A stretch of DNA of 64,000 nt from assembly GCF_964026735.1 (NCBI RefSeq), contig NZ_OZ034692.1, forward strand, positions 1,178,001 through 1,242,000, given 5' to 3'. The DNA comes from Wolbachia endosymbiont (group E) of Neria commutata (GTDB lineage Bacteria; Pseudomonadota; Alphaproteobacteria; Rickettsiales; Anaplasmataceae). The notes beneath the pieces are model-generated. The model ran no database searches, had not been told where the DNA came from, and saw only the letters and a program-made list of their open reading frames with translations. Shown here in pieces: positions 46,805 to 55,802 of the stretch; within the stretch, counting starts at the first letter, position 1; each line of letters begins with the position of its first letter. The translations under genes and the position numbers were made by a program.

Positions 46805-47998
46805 TCACATTAACTCCTGGCATGCCTTAATAATGCTGCTGCATCCAATTTCTAATTGTTCTTGAGAGGTTGCATAAGAAACTCTAATAAAACTTTCCAT
46901 ACCAAACGCAATTCCTGGAACCACAGCAACTAAATGATCTTCCAGTAAGTATTCAGCAAAATCTAAATCATTATTTATTACTTTACCATTTTTTGTCCTC
47001 TTGCCGAGCAACTCTTCACACGAAACAAATAAATAAAACGCGCCCTGTGGGGTGGTGACTGATAACCCAGGAGCAGAGTTTAGTTTTTCCACCATAAAAT
47101 CTCTGCGACTTTTAAAAATCTCCGTTCTTTCTTTCAAAAAACTATGATCACCATTTAGTGCTTCAACTGCTGCTGCTTGCGCTATTGAATTTGGGTTAGA
47201 AGTGCTTTGAGATTGTAGCGTGGAAATAGCTTTTACTATATCACTTCTACCTGCAACATAACCTATTCTCCAACCTGTCATTGAATAAGCTTTTGATACT
47301 CCATTTACTACAAAAACCCTGTTATAGAGTTTTGGCTCAACCTGAGCGATGGTAAAAAACTTTTCACCATATATTACATGCTCATAAATGTCATCTGTAA
47401 CAATATTTACGTGTGGATGTGCAAGCAATATTTCTGATATGCTTTTCAATTCATCATACGTATATACTGCACCTGCAGGGTTATTTGGCGAGTTGAGAAT
47501 CAACCATTTAGTTTTTTTTGTTATCTTACTTTTTAATAACTCTGTTGTAATTTTAAAGTTTTGTTTGCACTTAGCAACAACTGATACGCCGCCAAAAAGG
47601 TTGACCATATCAATATACGAAACCCAGTATGGAGCTGGAATAATAACCTCATCTCCAGAGTTAATTGTCGCCATAAATAAATTAAACAACACCTGTTTAG
47701 CACCAGTGCCAACACAAATCTGGTTTGCTATATACTCAAGGTTATTATCTCTTTTTAACTTATTAATTATTGCATCTTTCAGTTCACGCGTTCCATCAAC
47801 AGCAGTGTATTTAGTTTTGCCTTCATTTATTGCTTGAATAGCCGCCTTTTTTATATGATCTGGAGTGTCGAAATCCGGCTCACCTGCAGCTAAAACACAA
47901 ATTTTTTTTCCTTCGCTTTTTAATTTATTTGCCTTATCGGTCACAGCAATTGTAGGCGATGGTTTTATTAAAGACATTCTTTCTGCTAGATCTGACAT
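46805..47998 (-). CDS. aatA: Aspartate aminotransferase (PLP, class I)
   Basis: A 397-residue PLP enzyme that exchanges amino groups between aspartate and 2-oxoglutarate. It has AGEPDFDTPDHIKKAA, GTGAKQVLFNLFMA, PAPYWVSYIDM, the LNSPNNPAGAVYTYDEL loop, VTDDIYEH, the PLP lysine in NGVSKAYSMTGWRIGY and the final Arg in ESFIRVSYATSQ. The SKAYSMTGWRIGY and PYWVSY features place it in the AAT-Ib group. It is one of few amino-acid enzymes kept in this genome and links to the TCA cycle. Its function as aspartate rather than prephenate transaminase is by family resemblance. Confidence 0.92.
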   Translation of the reverse strand: MSDLAERMSLIKPSPTIAVTDKANKLKSEGKKICVLAAGEPDFDTPDHIKKAAIQAINEGKTKYTAVDGTRELKDAIINKLKRDNNLEYIANQICVGTGAKQVLFNLFMATINSGDEVIIPAPYWVSYIDMVNLFGGVSVVAKCKQNFKITTELLKSKITKKTKWLILNSPNNPAGAVYTYDELKSISEILLAHPHVNIVTDDIYEHVIYGEKFFTIAQVEPKLYNRVFVVNGVSKAYSMTGWRIGYVAGRSDIVKAISTLQSQSTSNPNSIAQAAAVEALNGDHSFLKERTEIFKSRRDFMVEKLNSAPGLSVTTPQGAFYLFVSCEELLGKRTKNGKVINNDLDFAEYLLEDHLVAVVPGIAFGMESFIRVSYATSQEQLEIGCSSIIKACQELM

Positions 47999-48133
47999 AA
48001 TCTTGTTTAAGATAAATTTAAATCATAAACTCTGCATAATAAAAAAGCTAGGGTTTTGTAAGCTGTATAAGCAATAGAATAAGCAGGATTTAACATCCGC
48101 TACTGGAATGACAAGTAGTGGTTAGACGACAAC

Positions 48134-48961
48134 TTATGAATCACTCAAACGACGCCCACGAGTTTTATCAAACCAAATAATGCCAACTCCAATGATTAAA
48201 TAAGAGATTGCCATCAATATCATACTCAGCGCTGAAATATAATTTGATGCAGGAAGAGAAAATGTAGTAAACACTGACGGAATAACCTGAACAATATAAT
48301 CTAATGTTGCATGAAAAATAGTTACTGGCCAGACAGAATTATCCTTTTCAAACAACCATGTGAATACTATAGAAAACACGCAAACCATAGGAATATAAGC
48401 ACAAGATAAGGTAAAAGTAAATCCATCTTCCCAGAGCATTGGACCCATAACGTACCAGATTGGCATGTGCCATATTGCCCAAATGAAGCCAACAACAAGT
48501 GCTCTTACATAAAAATTCGGTATTTGGCTTTTAAGATTTTTTAGCAAATAACTACGCCACCCTATCTCTTCGCCAAGACAAAAAACAATGTACACTACAA
48601 AACTCATTGATAGGCCAAATAAAAGCATTGCTATGTTAACATCTTTTACTTTCTCTAATGTCCACTCTACTTCTCGTGGAAGATCTAACAAGTATTCTAT
48701 AAGTAGATAAATACCGAAATATACCACATACAAAGTTACTATAGGAATTATGAAACCTAAAAAACAGGTTCTTAGAGAACTTAGTTTAAAAAGATTCCTT
48801 ACCTTTTCTTTGTTATAAATTGTTAAACCAATTGCAACTATAGCTGGAACAAACATTACTGGTGGTGATACATATTGAGTAGGCACGCTCCAAGCTACAA
48901 TACATGTTAATAAATAGGTGATTACAACAAATAATATACAATTAATAGTGGTTGAATTCAT
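48134..48961 (-). CDS. CPBP-family intramembrane protease
   Basis: A 275-residue protein with about eight hydrophobic segments. It carries the CPBP (Abi/CAAX-protease) motifs: EEIGWRSYLL (the Glu-Glu-x-x-x-Arg), FIWAIWHMPIWYVMG (the FxxxxHxP-type) and IFHATLDYI (His third motif). These proteases cleave within membranes; the bacterial substrate is unknown. I chose the ATG at 48961, with AGGGG upstream, over an in-frame start 54 bases earlier. It stands alone, next to an IS5-type copy. Confidence 0.85.
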   Translation of the reverse strand: MNSTTINCILFVVITYLLTCIVAWSVPTQYVSPPVMFVPAIVAIGLTIYNKEKVRNLFKLSSLRTCFLGFIIPIVTLYVVYFGIYLLIEYLLDLPREVEWTLEKVKDVNIAMLLFGLSMSFVVYIVFCLGEEIGWRSYLLKNLKSQIPNFYVRALVVGFIWAIWHMPIWYVMGPMLWEDGFTFTLSCAYIPMVCVFSIVFTWLFEKDNSVWPVTIFHATLDYIVQVIPSVFTTFSLPASNYISALSMILMAISYLIIGVGIIWFDKTRGRRLSDS

Positions 48962-49141
48962 ATGCACCCCTAAATTTCTTTTTTGCATTATTGATATTTC
49001 TTTGAACGTTGTCAATAGAATGCGTCTTCAAGGACAAATGGAGTAATTTTTCTTTTTGAATTGCTACTCATAGTTGAGTTTATATATAGTAGTTTGTCAT
49101 GCAAGTAGCGTGACACTGGAATCCAGTAAATTTATTCCTTA

Positions 49142-49984
49142 GACCCCCTGCGAAACAACGTGAAGCAAGTTGCTTATAAAATCTGGTAAGAAATCCCCAG
49201 CCCAAAAATTATTAAAACCCGTGCCGCAAATTCACAATTCCGGTTGCCCCTCCGTTAGTGGCTTTTTACGGTATTTTTTGTATGGAATCACAACGTTTTT
49301 CTGCAGTTTTTGCCAACCTTGATACCCAGAATCGGCATATTTTATGCTATCTTTGGGCAACAATTTTTCCTGTTTTCTTATGCGAAAATCATGCATTCGA
49401 CCTCGATGTGACTTTGAAATCGACAAAATTTGTCCACTTTCCTCAATCACAATTTCGGTTTTTATTGTGGTCATTTTTTTCTTTCTGGAATAAGATTTTT
49501 TACGTTTTTTTGTGTCTTTTGGCCGCTGTATCGGTTGCTCCGTAACGTCTGCTAAAATTTTTAAATCCTCTCTGGAGTCAGCGTTCTGTCTTTTGTAATT
49601 GTGATTTTTTTTGCTAGCAGCGGCTCCATTTTCTTCAAAAGTCGGCAAATATTTGAGTTATGCAAATTAAACAAAAACCCTAAAAATGGATGCGTTATGT
49701 ACGTTCTGTAATAAATTAGAACACATAAAATCCTGTCTTCTAGCGCCTCAACATGCGATTTTCTGCCATGGCATTTCTTTTTAGCCTCCATTTTTTCTCA
49801 CTCTGGACGCACTTTTGCCACAATTTTTTCAAATTCAGATGTTGTGAGCCCTGTCAATTGTCTAAAAACATATGGTGTTTTTGCTATTTTTACGTAACTT
49901 ATTGCCATCTTCCCTCTTCTAAAACTTTCATTTTACATGCTTTTTAGTCGTTTTTACCTACTTTCTACCTTTTCGCAGGGGGTC
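49142..49984 (-). mobile_element. IS5-type element with two defects
   Basis: 843 bp from GACCCCCTGCGAAA to CGCAGGGGGTC. Minus-strand transposase pieces lie at 49561-49791 and 49232-49648. It carries the N-terminal part of the main type, a junction TCTGTCTTTTGTAATTGTG resembling the deletion derivatives, and a C-terminal deletion with junction CCGGTTGCCCCTCCGTTAGTG. The latter matches the junction in the copy at 51848. It cannot encode a complete transposase. Confidence 0.85.
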
Positions 49985-50120
49985 ATACTCTGCCAGCATT
50001 TTCGGGTCTATTTTTCGTATAAAACCACTCATTTTTGCTGATTTTAAGCTTTCACCCGCAGCCTTCTTTTTCAACCAAAGATACCGCTTACACTGCCCTT
50101 CCTCGTATGCCTAAATGGTC
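49985..50120 (-). pseudogene. IS630-like transposase fragment (second type)
   Basis: The minus strand reads AYEEGQCKRYLWLKKKAAGE, SLKSAKMSGFIRKIDPKMLA and EY, which fits the helix-turn-helix and linker region of IS630-type transposases. It is probably a remnant of the same element type as the scrap at 9822-9893. It is truncated by the IS5-type right end. Confidence 0.55.
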
Positions 50121-50167
50121 ATTAATACTGTTATCATTTGCTTTGGAAAGCACTATAGTATAAGATT

Positions 50168-50998
50168 TTAGTCTCTCAATATTTCATTTATAGAAATTTT
50201 TGACTGTGTTTTTGCGTCCACTTTTTTTACTATAACTGCACAATACGTTGAAACATTATTTTTGGATTGAGTAGACCCTGGTACTACAACAGAATAAGGT
50301 GGAACCTCGCCATAAAATATTTTGCCAGTTTCTCTATCAATGATTTTTGTTGATGCCCCAATAAATACGCCCATACCGAGAACTGATCCTTCTCTCACGA
50401 TAGCGCCCTCAGCTACCTCGCTACGTGCTCCAATAAAGCAATTATCTTCTATAATAACTGGTGAAGCTTGAATAGGCTCAAGCACTCCTCCTATTCCCAC
50501 TCCGCCGGAAATATGGCAATTTTTCCCTATTTGTGCGCAGCTACCAACTGTTGACCAGGTGTCTATCATTGTTTCTGATCCAATATATGCACCAACGTTG
50601 ATGAAGCTTGGCATTAGAACAACGTTTTCACCTATGTAAGCAGATTGGCGTACAAAACATCCGGGAACTGCTCTGATTTTTGACCGGCGAAACTTTGCTT
50701 CATTCCATTCATTGAATTTATCATTAACCTTATCAAACCACCAACCTCTCTCATTAATGTGGTTTATTATTTTGTTTTCTTCAGTTAAAAAATGCAGTAA
50801 TATCGCCTGTTTTATCCATGTGTGTACTACCCACTCTCCACTTGATACTTTTTCCGCTACTCTAATTCTGCCACTATCTAAAAGTTCTATTACTTCTCTG
50901 ATTATTATTCTCGCTGCTTTTTTTGAATTGCAGTCACTAAATTTATCTCTATTTTTCCAGATGTCTTCTATATCGCTTTGTATTTTTTTTAGTTTCAT
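50168..50998 (-). CDS. dapD: Tetrahydrodipicolinate N-succinyltransferase
   Basis: A 276-residue left-handed beta-helix transferase of the lysine/diaminopimelate pathway. It has the N-terminal helical domain, then hexapeptide-repeat coils ([56 protein letters not shown]) and the conserved [21 protein letters not shown] is a precursor of peptidoglycan-type lipid II, which Wolbachia is known to make in part, so this gene fits. It is divergent from the zinc-ribbon gene at 51062; the two share a 63-base gap. Confidence 0.95.
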   Translation of the reverse strand: MKLKKIQSDIEDIWKNRDKFSDCNSKKAARIIIREVIELLDSGRIRVAEKVSSGEWVVHTWIKQAILLHFLTEENKIINHINERGWWFDKVNDKFNEWNEAKFRRSKIRAVPGCFVRQSAYIGENVVLMPSFINVGAYIGSETMIDTWSTVGSCAQIGKNCHISGGVGIGGVLEPIQASPVIIEDNCFIGARSEVAEGAIVREGSVLGMGVFIGASTKIIDRETGKIFYGEVPPYSVVVPGSTQSKNNVSTYCAVIVKKVDAKTQSKISINEILRD

Positions 50999-51061
50999 CT
51001 ATTATATATTGATATTAAGCTTACTGCTCTGTATATTGTTATTACTTTATACATAACTGCT

Positions 51062-51490
51062 ATGAAAATACAATGTCATAATTGTACTAAAACTTACTTG
51101 GTAGCTCCTGAGCAAATAGGTGAATCAGGAAGAAAAGTAAAATGTACGAACTGCAACCATACATGGCATGAATACCCAAAAGAAATAGCAAGTAAATCAT
51201 ATACAAGCAACATACAAGGAAAAAAAATCAGCAACAGAAATTTCTTACAGAGTCTAGTTTTTACTACTCTAGCTTTTGCAGCAGTTACAGGGCTATGTGT
51301 TGTAATCGCCAATGACATTTTTCCCAGAGAGATGAATAAAGTATACAAAGCTATTAATACATACAAAGATTCAGTCAGCTATAGATTGGGATATAAAAAA
51401 GAGAGTACAGATAATCCGAACGTCAAAAAGCTTGCTGCATACAAATTTTATCAAGATTACCTTTTTCTGTCCAACTCAAGGTCTAGTTAA
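51062..51490 (+). CDS. Zinc-ribbon protein with a membrane segment
   Basis: A 142-residue protein. The N-terminus MKIQCHNCTKTYLVAPEQIG and CTNCNHTW form a CxxC...CxxC zinc ribbon of the MJ0042 type, common in alphaproteobacterial proteins. A hydrophobic helix (SLVFTTLAFAAVTGLCVVIA) follows at about 62-82, then a basic soluble tail. Function unknown. It is divergent from dapD. From 51491 to 51602 I see nothing beyond AT-rich sequence. Confidence 0.85.
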   Translation: MKIQCHNCTKTYLVAPEQIGESGRKVKCTNCNHTWHEYPKEIASKSYTSNIQGKKISNRNFLQSLVFTTLAFAAVTGLCVVIANDIFPREMNKVYKAINTYKDSVSYRLGYKKESTDNPNVKKLAAYKFYQDYLFLSNSRSS

Positions 51491-51602
51491 AAATATTTAG
51501 ATTTATGGCCCCAAGGTATGATCACTGCCATTAAGTTAAGAAAAAAGAGTGGACTAATATTATCAAATTAAGCAAGATTCCTAGATTTAAAGAAGGAATA
51601 AT

Positions 51603-51847
51603 ATGAGTAAAAAAAACAATAATTACATTTATAAAAAATAAATTAGTAAGTTTAAACTTTATAAGTGCTCACAAAGTGTTACCAAAGGATTTTCTACGAA
51701 AAAGAAAATTGCCTTTTATTGACGTATTTATTTTAATTTTTAGAAAAAATATTAAATTATTGTAAATAACGCTCAATGAATTTATTTTGTACATAATGAG
51801 AGATTATATAGTTACTGCCAGTGCTTTTACTCAAGCAAGAAAGAAGA
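51603..51847 (+). pseudogene. IS4-type transposase N-terminal remnant
   Basis: MSKKNNNYIYKK then, after a shift in the A-rich run, KLVSLNFISAHKVLPKDFLR and KRKLPFIDVFILIFRKNIKL, followed by VTASAFTQARKK in another frame. This is the start of an IS4-family transposase as seen in Wolbachia. It ends exactly where the IS5-type chimera begins (AAGAAAGAAGAGACC). A GAAGGA site precedes the ATG. Confidence 0.7.
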
Positions 51848-52434
51848 GACCTGCTGCAAAACAAGTGAAAAGAGGACGAAGGTGTGATAAAAGGAGAATA
51901 GTACAAACAAAAATGAGGCAAAATGGGGTTAAATTACCATAATCTAAAGAAACATCCAAGAAATTTCCGCGATATAACAGGGCTAAAAGTAGAAGAATTT
52001 GAAAAAATCGTGGAAAAAGTCAGGCCAGAGTGGGAAAAAATGAAAAAACGTCACGGATACAGCGGCCAAAAGACACAAAAAAACGTAAAAATCTTATTCC
52101 GGAAAAAAAATGACCACAATAAAAACCGAAATTGTGATTGAGGAAAATGGGCAAATTCTGTCTGTTTCAAGATCACATCGAGGTCGAATGCATGATTTTC
52201 GCATAAGAAAACAGGAAAAATTGTTGGCCAAAGATAGCATAAAATATGCCGATTCTGGCTATCAAGGTTGGCAAAAACTGCAGAAAAACGTTGTGACTCC
52301 ATATAAAAAATACCGTAAAAAGCCATTAACGTAGGAGCAACCGGAATTGTGAATTTGCGGCACGGGTTTTTAACTTACCGTACTTTTGGGTTATCTCATA
52401 TTCTAAATTTTCATGCCTTGATTCGCAGTAGGTC
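51848..52434 (+). mobile_element. Hybrid IS5-type element, 587 bp
   Basis: Ends GACCTGCTGCAAAAC and GATTCGCAGTAGGTC differ from the main family. The N-terminal codons (MGLNYHNLKKHPRNFRDIT) come from a divergent relative, then at HGYSGQKTQKN the sequence switches to the main family, whose DDE half continues at 52110-52334. The C-terminal deletion junction (GTAGGAGCAACCGGAATTGTG) matches the copy at 49142. It is non-functional. Confidence 0.8.
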
Positions 52435-52520
52435 TCGTGATTTATTCACGGTATCTCAGGTAGATCCCGCGAACACGCCGCGGGATGACGGTGTTGTTAA
52501 TCGATAAATCTTACCTATTC
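52435..52520. repeat. Palindromic repeat copy
   Basis: CGTGATTTATTCACGGTATC and AGATCCCGCGAACACGCC, then GGGATGACGGTGTTGTTAAT repeat the right side of the 13218-13597 block almost base for base, and even the following ATAAATCTTACCTATTCTAG is shared. Confidence 0.8.
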
Positions 52521-52530
52521 TAGCTATGTG

Positions 52531-54075
52531 TTACATATTAACACTATTTTTTTCTTTGTTGCCAACTTCAACACTTGTTGTACTGAGGTTGCTGTTTGGT
52601 TCCGATGGTTTATCAGCCTTCTGCTTTTGCTCAGTAAGCAACTTCTCTTTGTATTTATTCCAACGCGTTGAATACTCTCCTTCTAGGTAGCTAGGTTTAT
52701 CCGCCTTTAACTAAGTGCTGAATGATAAGTTGTGAGGCCTCTTTACAATCACATTGAACAGCAAGATGTAGAGGTGTCAGTCCATTTTTATCTGGAATAT
52801 TAACATCAATATTTTCACATTCTAGAAGTATTTTGATGAGTTTTAAACTATAACCTGTAACAGCAGCATGAAGTGCTGTATAGCTGTGTTTCATTTCAGC
52901 ATGATTAACATCAGGATTATGCTTAAGAAGCTCTTCAACAATTTGAAAACGACCGTTGTCAGCAGCAATAATTAGCGGTGTTCTCCCCTTTCCATTTTTT
53001 GCATTAACATCAGCACCACGTTCTAGAAGGAGTGTTATAACTCCAGAATTATCACAACTAGCAGCCATATGAAGTGGTGTATCATCATGTTTGTCTACTC
53101 GATTTATATCAATTCCTTCTACTTTCAGAAGCCGTTGAGTAATTTCCAAATTACCATTACTAGCAGAAGTGATGTATCACCATGTTTGTTTGCTCGATTT
53201 ATGTTAATCCCCTTTTCCAGAAGCAGTTTAACAATTTCCACATTACCTCTACGAACAGCCATATGAAGTGATGTAAAACCATAACGTTTGTTTGCTCGAT
53301 TTATGTCAATTCCTTCTACTTTCAGAAGCAGTTCAACAATTTTCACATTACCCTCACGAACAGCAATATGAAGTGGTTTATCACCATATTTGTCTGCTCG
53401 ATTTATGATGCTAATCCCTTCTCCTTCCAGAAGCAGTTTAACAATTTCCACATTACCCTTACTAACAGCCATATGAAGTGGTATATCACCAAATTTGTCT
53501 CCATTAGCACCTGACTCTATAGCTTCTCTTGCACCTGAAAGATTTCCTTCCATTATATCCTTAAGTAATGCTTTATTTCTTCCTCCACGAAGAATATTTA
53601 CAATTTTTGTTTCACCTCTTTCTTTTGCAATGTCTAGTGCTGTTTTGCCTGTATTATCTTTAATATTAACGTTAGCTCCTGCATTAATAAGCGGCTTTAT
53701 TATTTTTTCACTGCCCCACATCCCCTTAATAGCAGCAGTGTGTAAAAGTGTTTTACCTTCATTATCTTGCAAATCTAGTTTTATACCTTTCACTTCTAGA
53801 AGTGCTTTTACTGTATCGGTGCTACCTTTTTTCAAAGCTCTATGCAGGAGTGTATCTCCATTTCTGCCCTGGCAATTAACATCGATTTCTTTGCTATCCA
53901 GCAGAGGTTTTGCAAAATATAAACTTCGCGCAGCAGCCTTGTGTAATAGACTGTCTCCATCAGGGTATAAAGCATTAACATCTGCTCCTTTATCTATTGA
54001 TTTTTGTAATTCAATTATATCGCCTTTTTCAACAGCTTCAAAAAGCTGCTTTGTAGCTTGTTCGTTTATTAACAT
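52531..54075 (-). pseudogene. Ankyrin-repeat gene with two frameshifts
   Basis: The minus strand encodes about 13 ankyrin repeats, from MLINEQATKQLFEAVEKGDI through LYPDGDSLLHKAAARS, NEGKTLLHTAAIKG, DKYGDKPLHIAVREGN and on to GLTPLHLAVQCDCKEA. The frame is lost near 53155 (GDTSLLL then ASNGNLEITQRLLKVEG in the next frame, one base short) and again near 52707, where HLVKGG replaces a tail PSYLEGEYSTRWNKYKEKLL ending KNSVNM at 52531. Otherwise it is a 500-residue soluble ankyrin protein. It shares an upstream block with the gene at 60188. Confidence 0.85.
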
Positions 54076-54104
54076 AATTCACTCCATTTAATAACCCTAC
54101 CGAA

Positions 54105-54133
54105 ATTATACATGTTGATAGATTAATTTACCA
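54105..54133 (-). promoter_or_regulatory. Promoter block of the ankyrin gene, shared with 60188
   Basis: Minus strand: TATAAT (54105-54110) preceded by 17 bases and TGGTAA (54128-54133). The 67 bases 54076-54142 align with 60189-60261 upstream of the C58-like gene (shared AATTAA, TATAAT, GGGTT, TTAAATGG). Confidence 0.6.
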
Positions 54134-54224
54134 TAAATTTTAACAATGACACTTGCTAAAAATTACTTCCGGTAAATAGGGATCTCAATATAATTGAAGT
54201 AGATTCAATCAGCGAGGTTCTCCC

Positions 54225-55517
54225 GTGTTTAATATTTTTAAAAAAGCTGCTCTCAGTTTTAGCTGCTCTAAAAGTTATTTAAAGTCTTTCGATGGAGAGG
54301 TTTATCAGTCGATAGAAAAAGAATTACAGCGTCAAAAATCACAATTGCAGTTAATTGCATCAGAAAATTTTGCAAGCAGAGCGGTAATGGAGGCACAAGG
54401 TTCTTTTCTGACTAATAAATACGCGGAAGGTTACCCAGGCAAAAGATATTACTGTGGTTGTGAACACGTAGATAAAATTGAAAGTCTCGCTATAGAAAGG
54501 CTGTGCAAGTTGTTCGGCGTTAAATTTGCAAATGTCCAACCTCACTCTGGTTCTCAGGCAAATCAAGCGGTGTTTGCTTCATTACTTAGTCCTGGTGATA
54601 CGATACTTGGGCTATCACTTAATTGCGGTGGGCATCTAACACATGGTGCAGCACCAAGTGTCTCCGGTAAGTGGTTTAATTCAATTCAATATGCAGTTGA
54701 TAAAGACACCTATCTGCTGGATATGGACGAGATAGAAAAGCTGGCGCTCAAACATAAACCAAAATTGATCATAGCAGGTGCTTCTGCTTATCCAAGAAAA
54801 ATGGACTTCAAACGCTTTCGCGAGATTGCAGACAAAGTTGGTGCTTATTTGCTAGCTGATATTGCTCACTACTCAGGACTTATTGCAGCCGGTGAATATC
54901 CATCTCCCGCTAAATATGCACATGTTATGACTTCCACAACGCACAAAACTCTGCGTGGTCCTCGCGGTGGAATAGTAATGACCAATGATGAAACAATACA
55001 CAAAAAAATTCAATCTGCAGTGTTTCCAGGGCTACAAGGTGGACCGCTCATGCACGTGATAGCTGCAAAGGCTGTTGCATTTAAAGAAGCATTAGAGCCA
55101 GAATTTAAAATTTATAGCAAAAAAGTTATAGAGAATGCTAGAGTGTTGACTAAAGAATTGCAAAAGCATGGATTAAACATTGTAACCGGTGGCACTGACT
55201 CTCATATAGTGCTGGTGGACTTAAGGCCAAAAGGATTAACTGGCAGGGATGTGGTGGATAGCCTTGAAAGAGCTGGCATTACCTGCAATAAAAACTCTAT
55301 ACCATTTGATACAGAAAAACCAACAATTACTTCAGGGCTGCGTTTTGGAACTGCTGCGGAAACAACACGTGGACTTGGCGCTGAAGAGTTCAAGGAAATA
55401 GCTGATTTAGTGAATGAAGTAGTTCATGGGCTACTCAACGGAAATAATTCAGATGTTGAAAAAGAGGTCAAAACTAAAGTTGAAAGGATTTGCAATAAAT
55501 TTCCTATCTATTCATAA
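54225..55517 (+). CDS. glyA: Serine hydroxymethyltransferase
   Basis: A 430-residue PLP enzyme that converts serine to glycine and charges folate. It has [18 protein letters not shown], the [20 protein letters not shown] substrate loop, [29 protein letters not shown], the PLP lysine in [14 protein letters not shown] and C-terminal [15 protein letters not shown]. The GTG start gives an N-terminus ([16 protein letters not shown]) slightly longer than in other bacteria; an internal start cannot be excluded. It is divergent from the ankyrin gene at 54075 with a shared 149-base gap. Confidence 0.95.
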   Translation: MFNIFKKAALSFSCSKSYLKSFDGEVYQSIEKELQRQKSQLQLIASENFASRAVMEAQGSFLTNKYAEGYPGKRYYCGCEHVDKIESLAIERLCKLFGVKFANVQPHSGSQANQAVFASLLSPGDTILGLSLNCGGHLTHGAAPSVSGKWFNSIQYAVDKDTYLLDMDEIEKLALKHKPKLIIAGASAYPRKMDFKRFREIADKVGAYLLADIAHYSGLIAAGEYPSPAKYAHVMTSTTHKTLRGPRGGIVMTNDETIHKKIQSAVFPGLQGGPLMHVIAAKAVAFKEALEPEFKIYSKKVIENARVLTKELQKHGLNIVTGGTDSHIVLVDLRPKGLTGRDVVDSLERAGITCNKNSIPFDTEKPTITSGLRFGTAAETTRGLGAEEFKEIADLVNEVVHGLLNGNNSDVEKEVKTKVERICNKFPIYS

Positions 55518-55574
55518 CATTATGTAGATCCAGAGTGTAGTATATTTTAAGAATTATAAGTTTCAGTTCTATGC

Positions 55575-55610
55575 TTTAACTTACACTATTTGGATTGTTA
55601 AGAGAAGGGC
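55575..55610 (-). mobile_element. Solo IS630-type end
   Basis: ACTTACACTATTTGGATTG and TTAAGAGAAGGGC followed by TATA match the end of the IS630-type copy at 6380-6412 with a few changes. Nothing else of the element is present. Confidence 0.6.
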
Positions 55611-55663
55611 TATAAAGTAATAAAGGCCATACTTTGATGAAATTCCTTTTGTTGTAAAATAAA

Positions 55664-55691
55664 TTGACTTTATACGCAAAATCAATATAAA
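55664..55691 (+). promoter_or_regulatory. Promoter of tRNA-Glu
   Basis: TTGACT (55664-55669), 16 bases, TATAAA (55686-55691), 17 bases before the tRNA 5' end. Confidence 0.7.
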
Positions 55692-55708
55692 CTTGTCTGG
55701 TTTTTATA

Positions 55709-55780
55709 GACTCTTTCGTCTAGTGGTTAGGACACCACCCTTTCACGGTGGTAACACGGGTTCAAATCCCGTAAGAGTCA
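55709..55780 (+). tRNA. tRNA-Glu (TTC)
   Basis: A 72-nt cloverleaf. The acceptor stem GACTCTT pairs with AAGAGTC, the discriminator is A, the D-loop has TAGTGGTTAGGA, the anticodon stem CCACC/GGTGG closes the loop CTTTCAC with anticodon TTC, and the T-arm is ACGGGTTCAAATCCCGT. CCA is not encoded. The T-run that follows at about 55790 may help end transcription. Confidence 0.97.
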
Positions 55781-55802
55781 CTCAATAAATTTTTTTCTTC
55801 AC

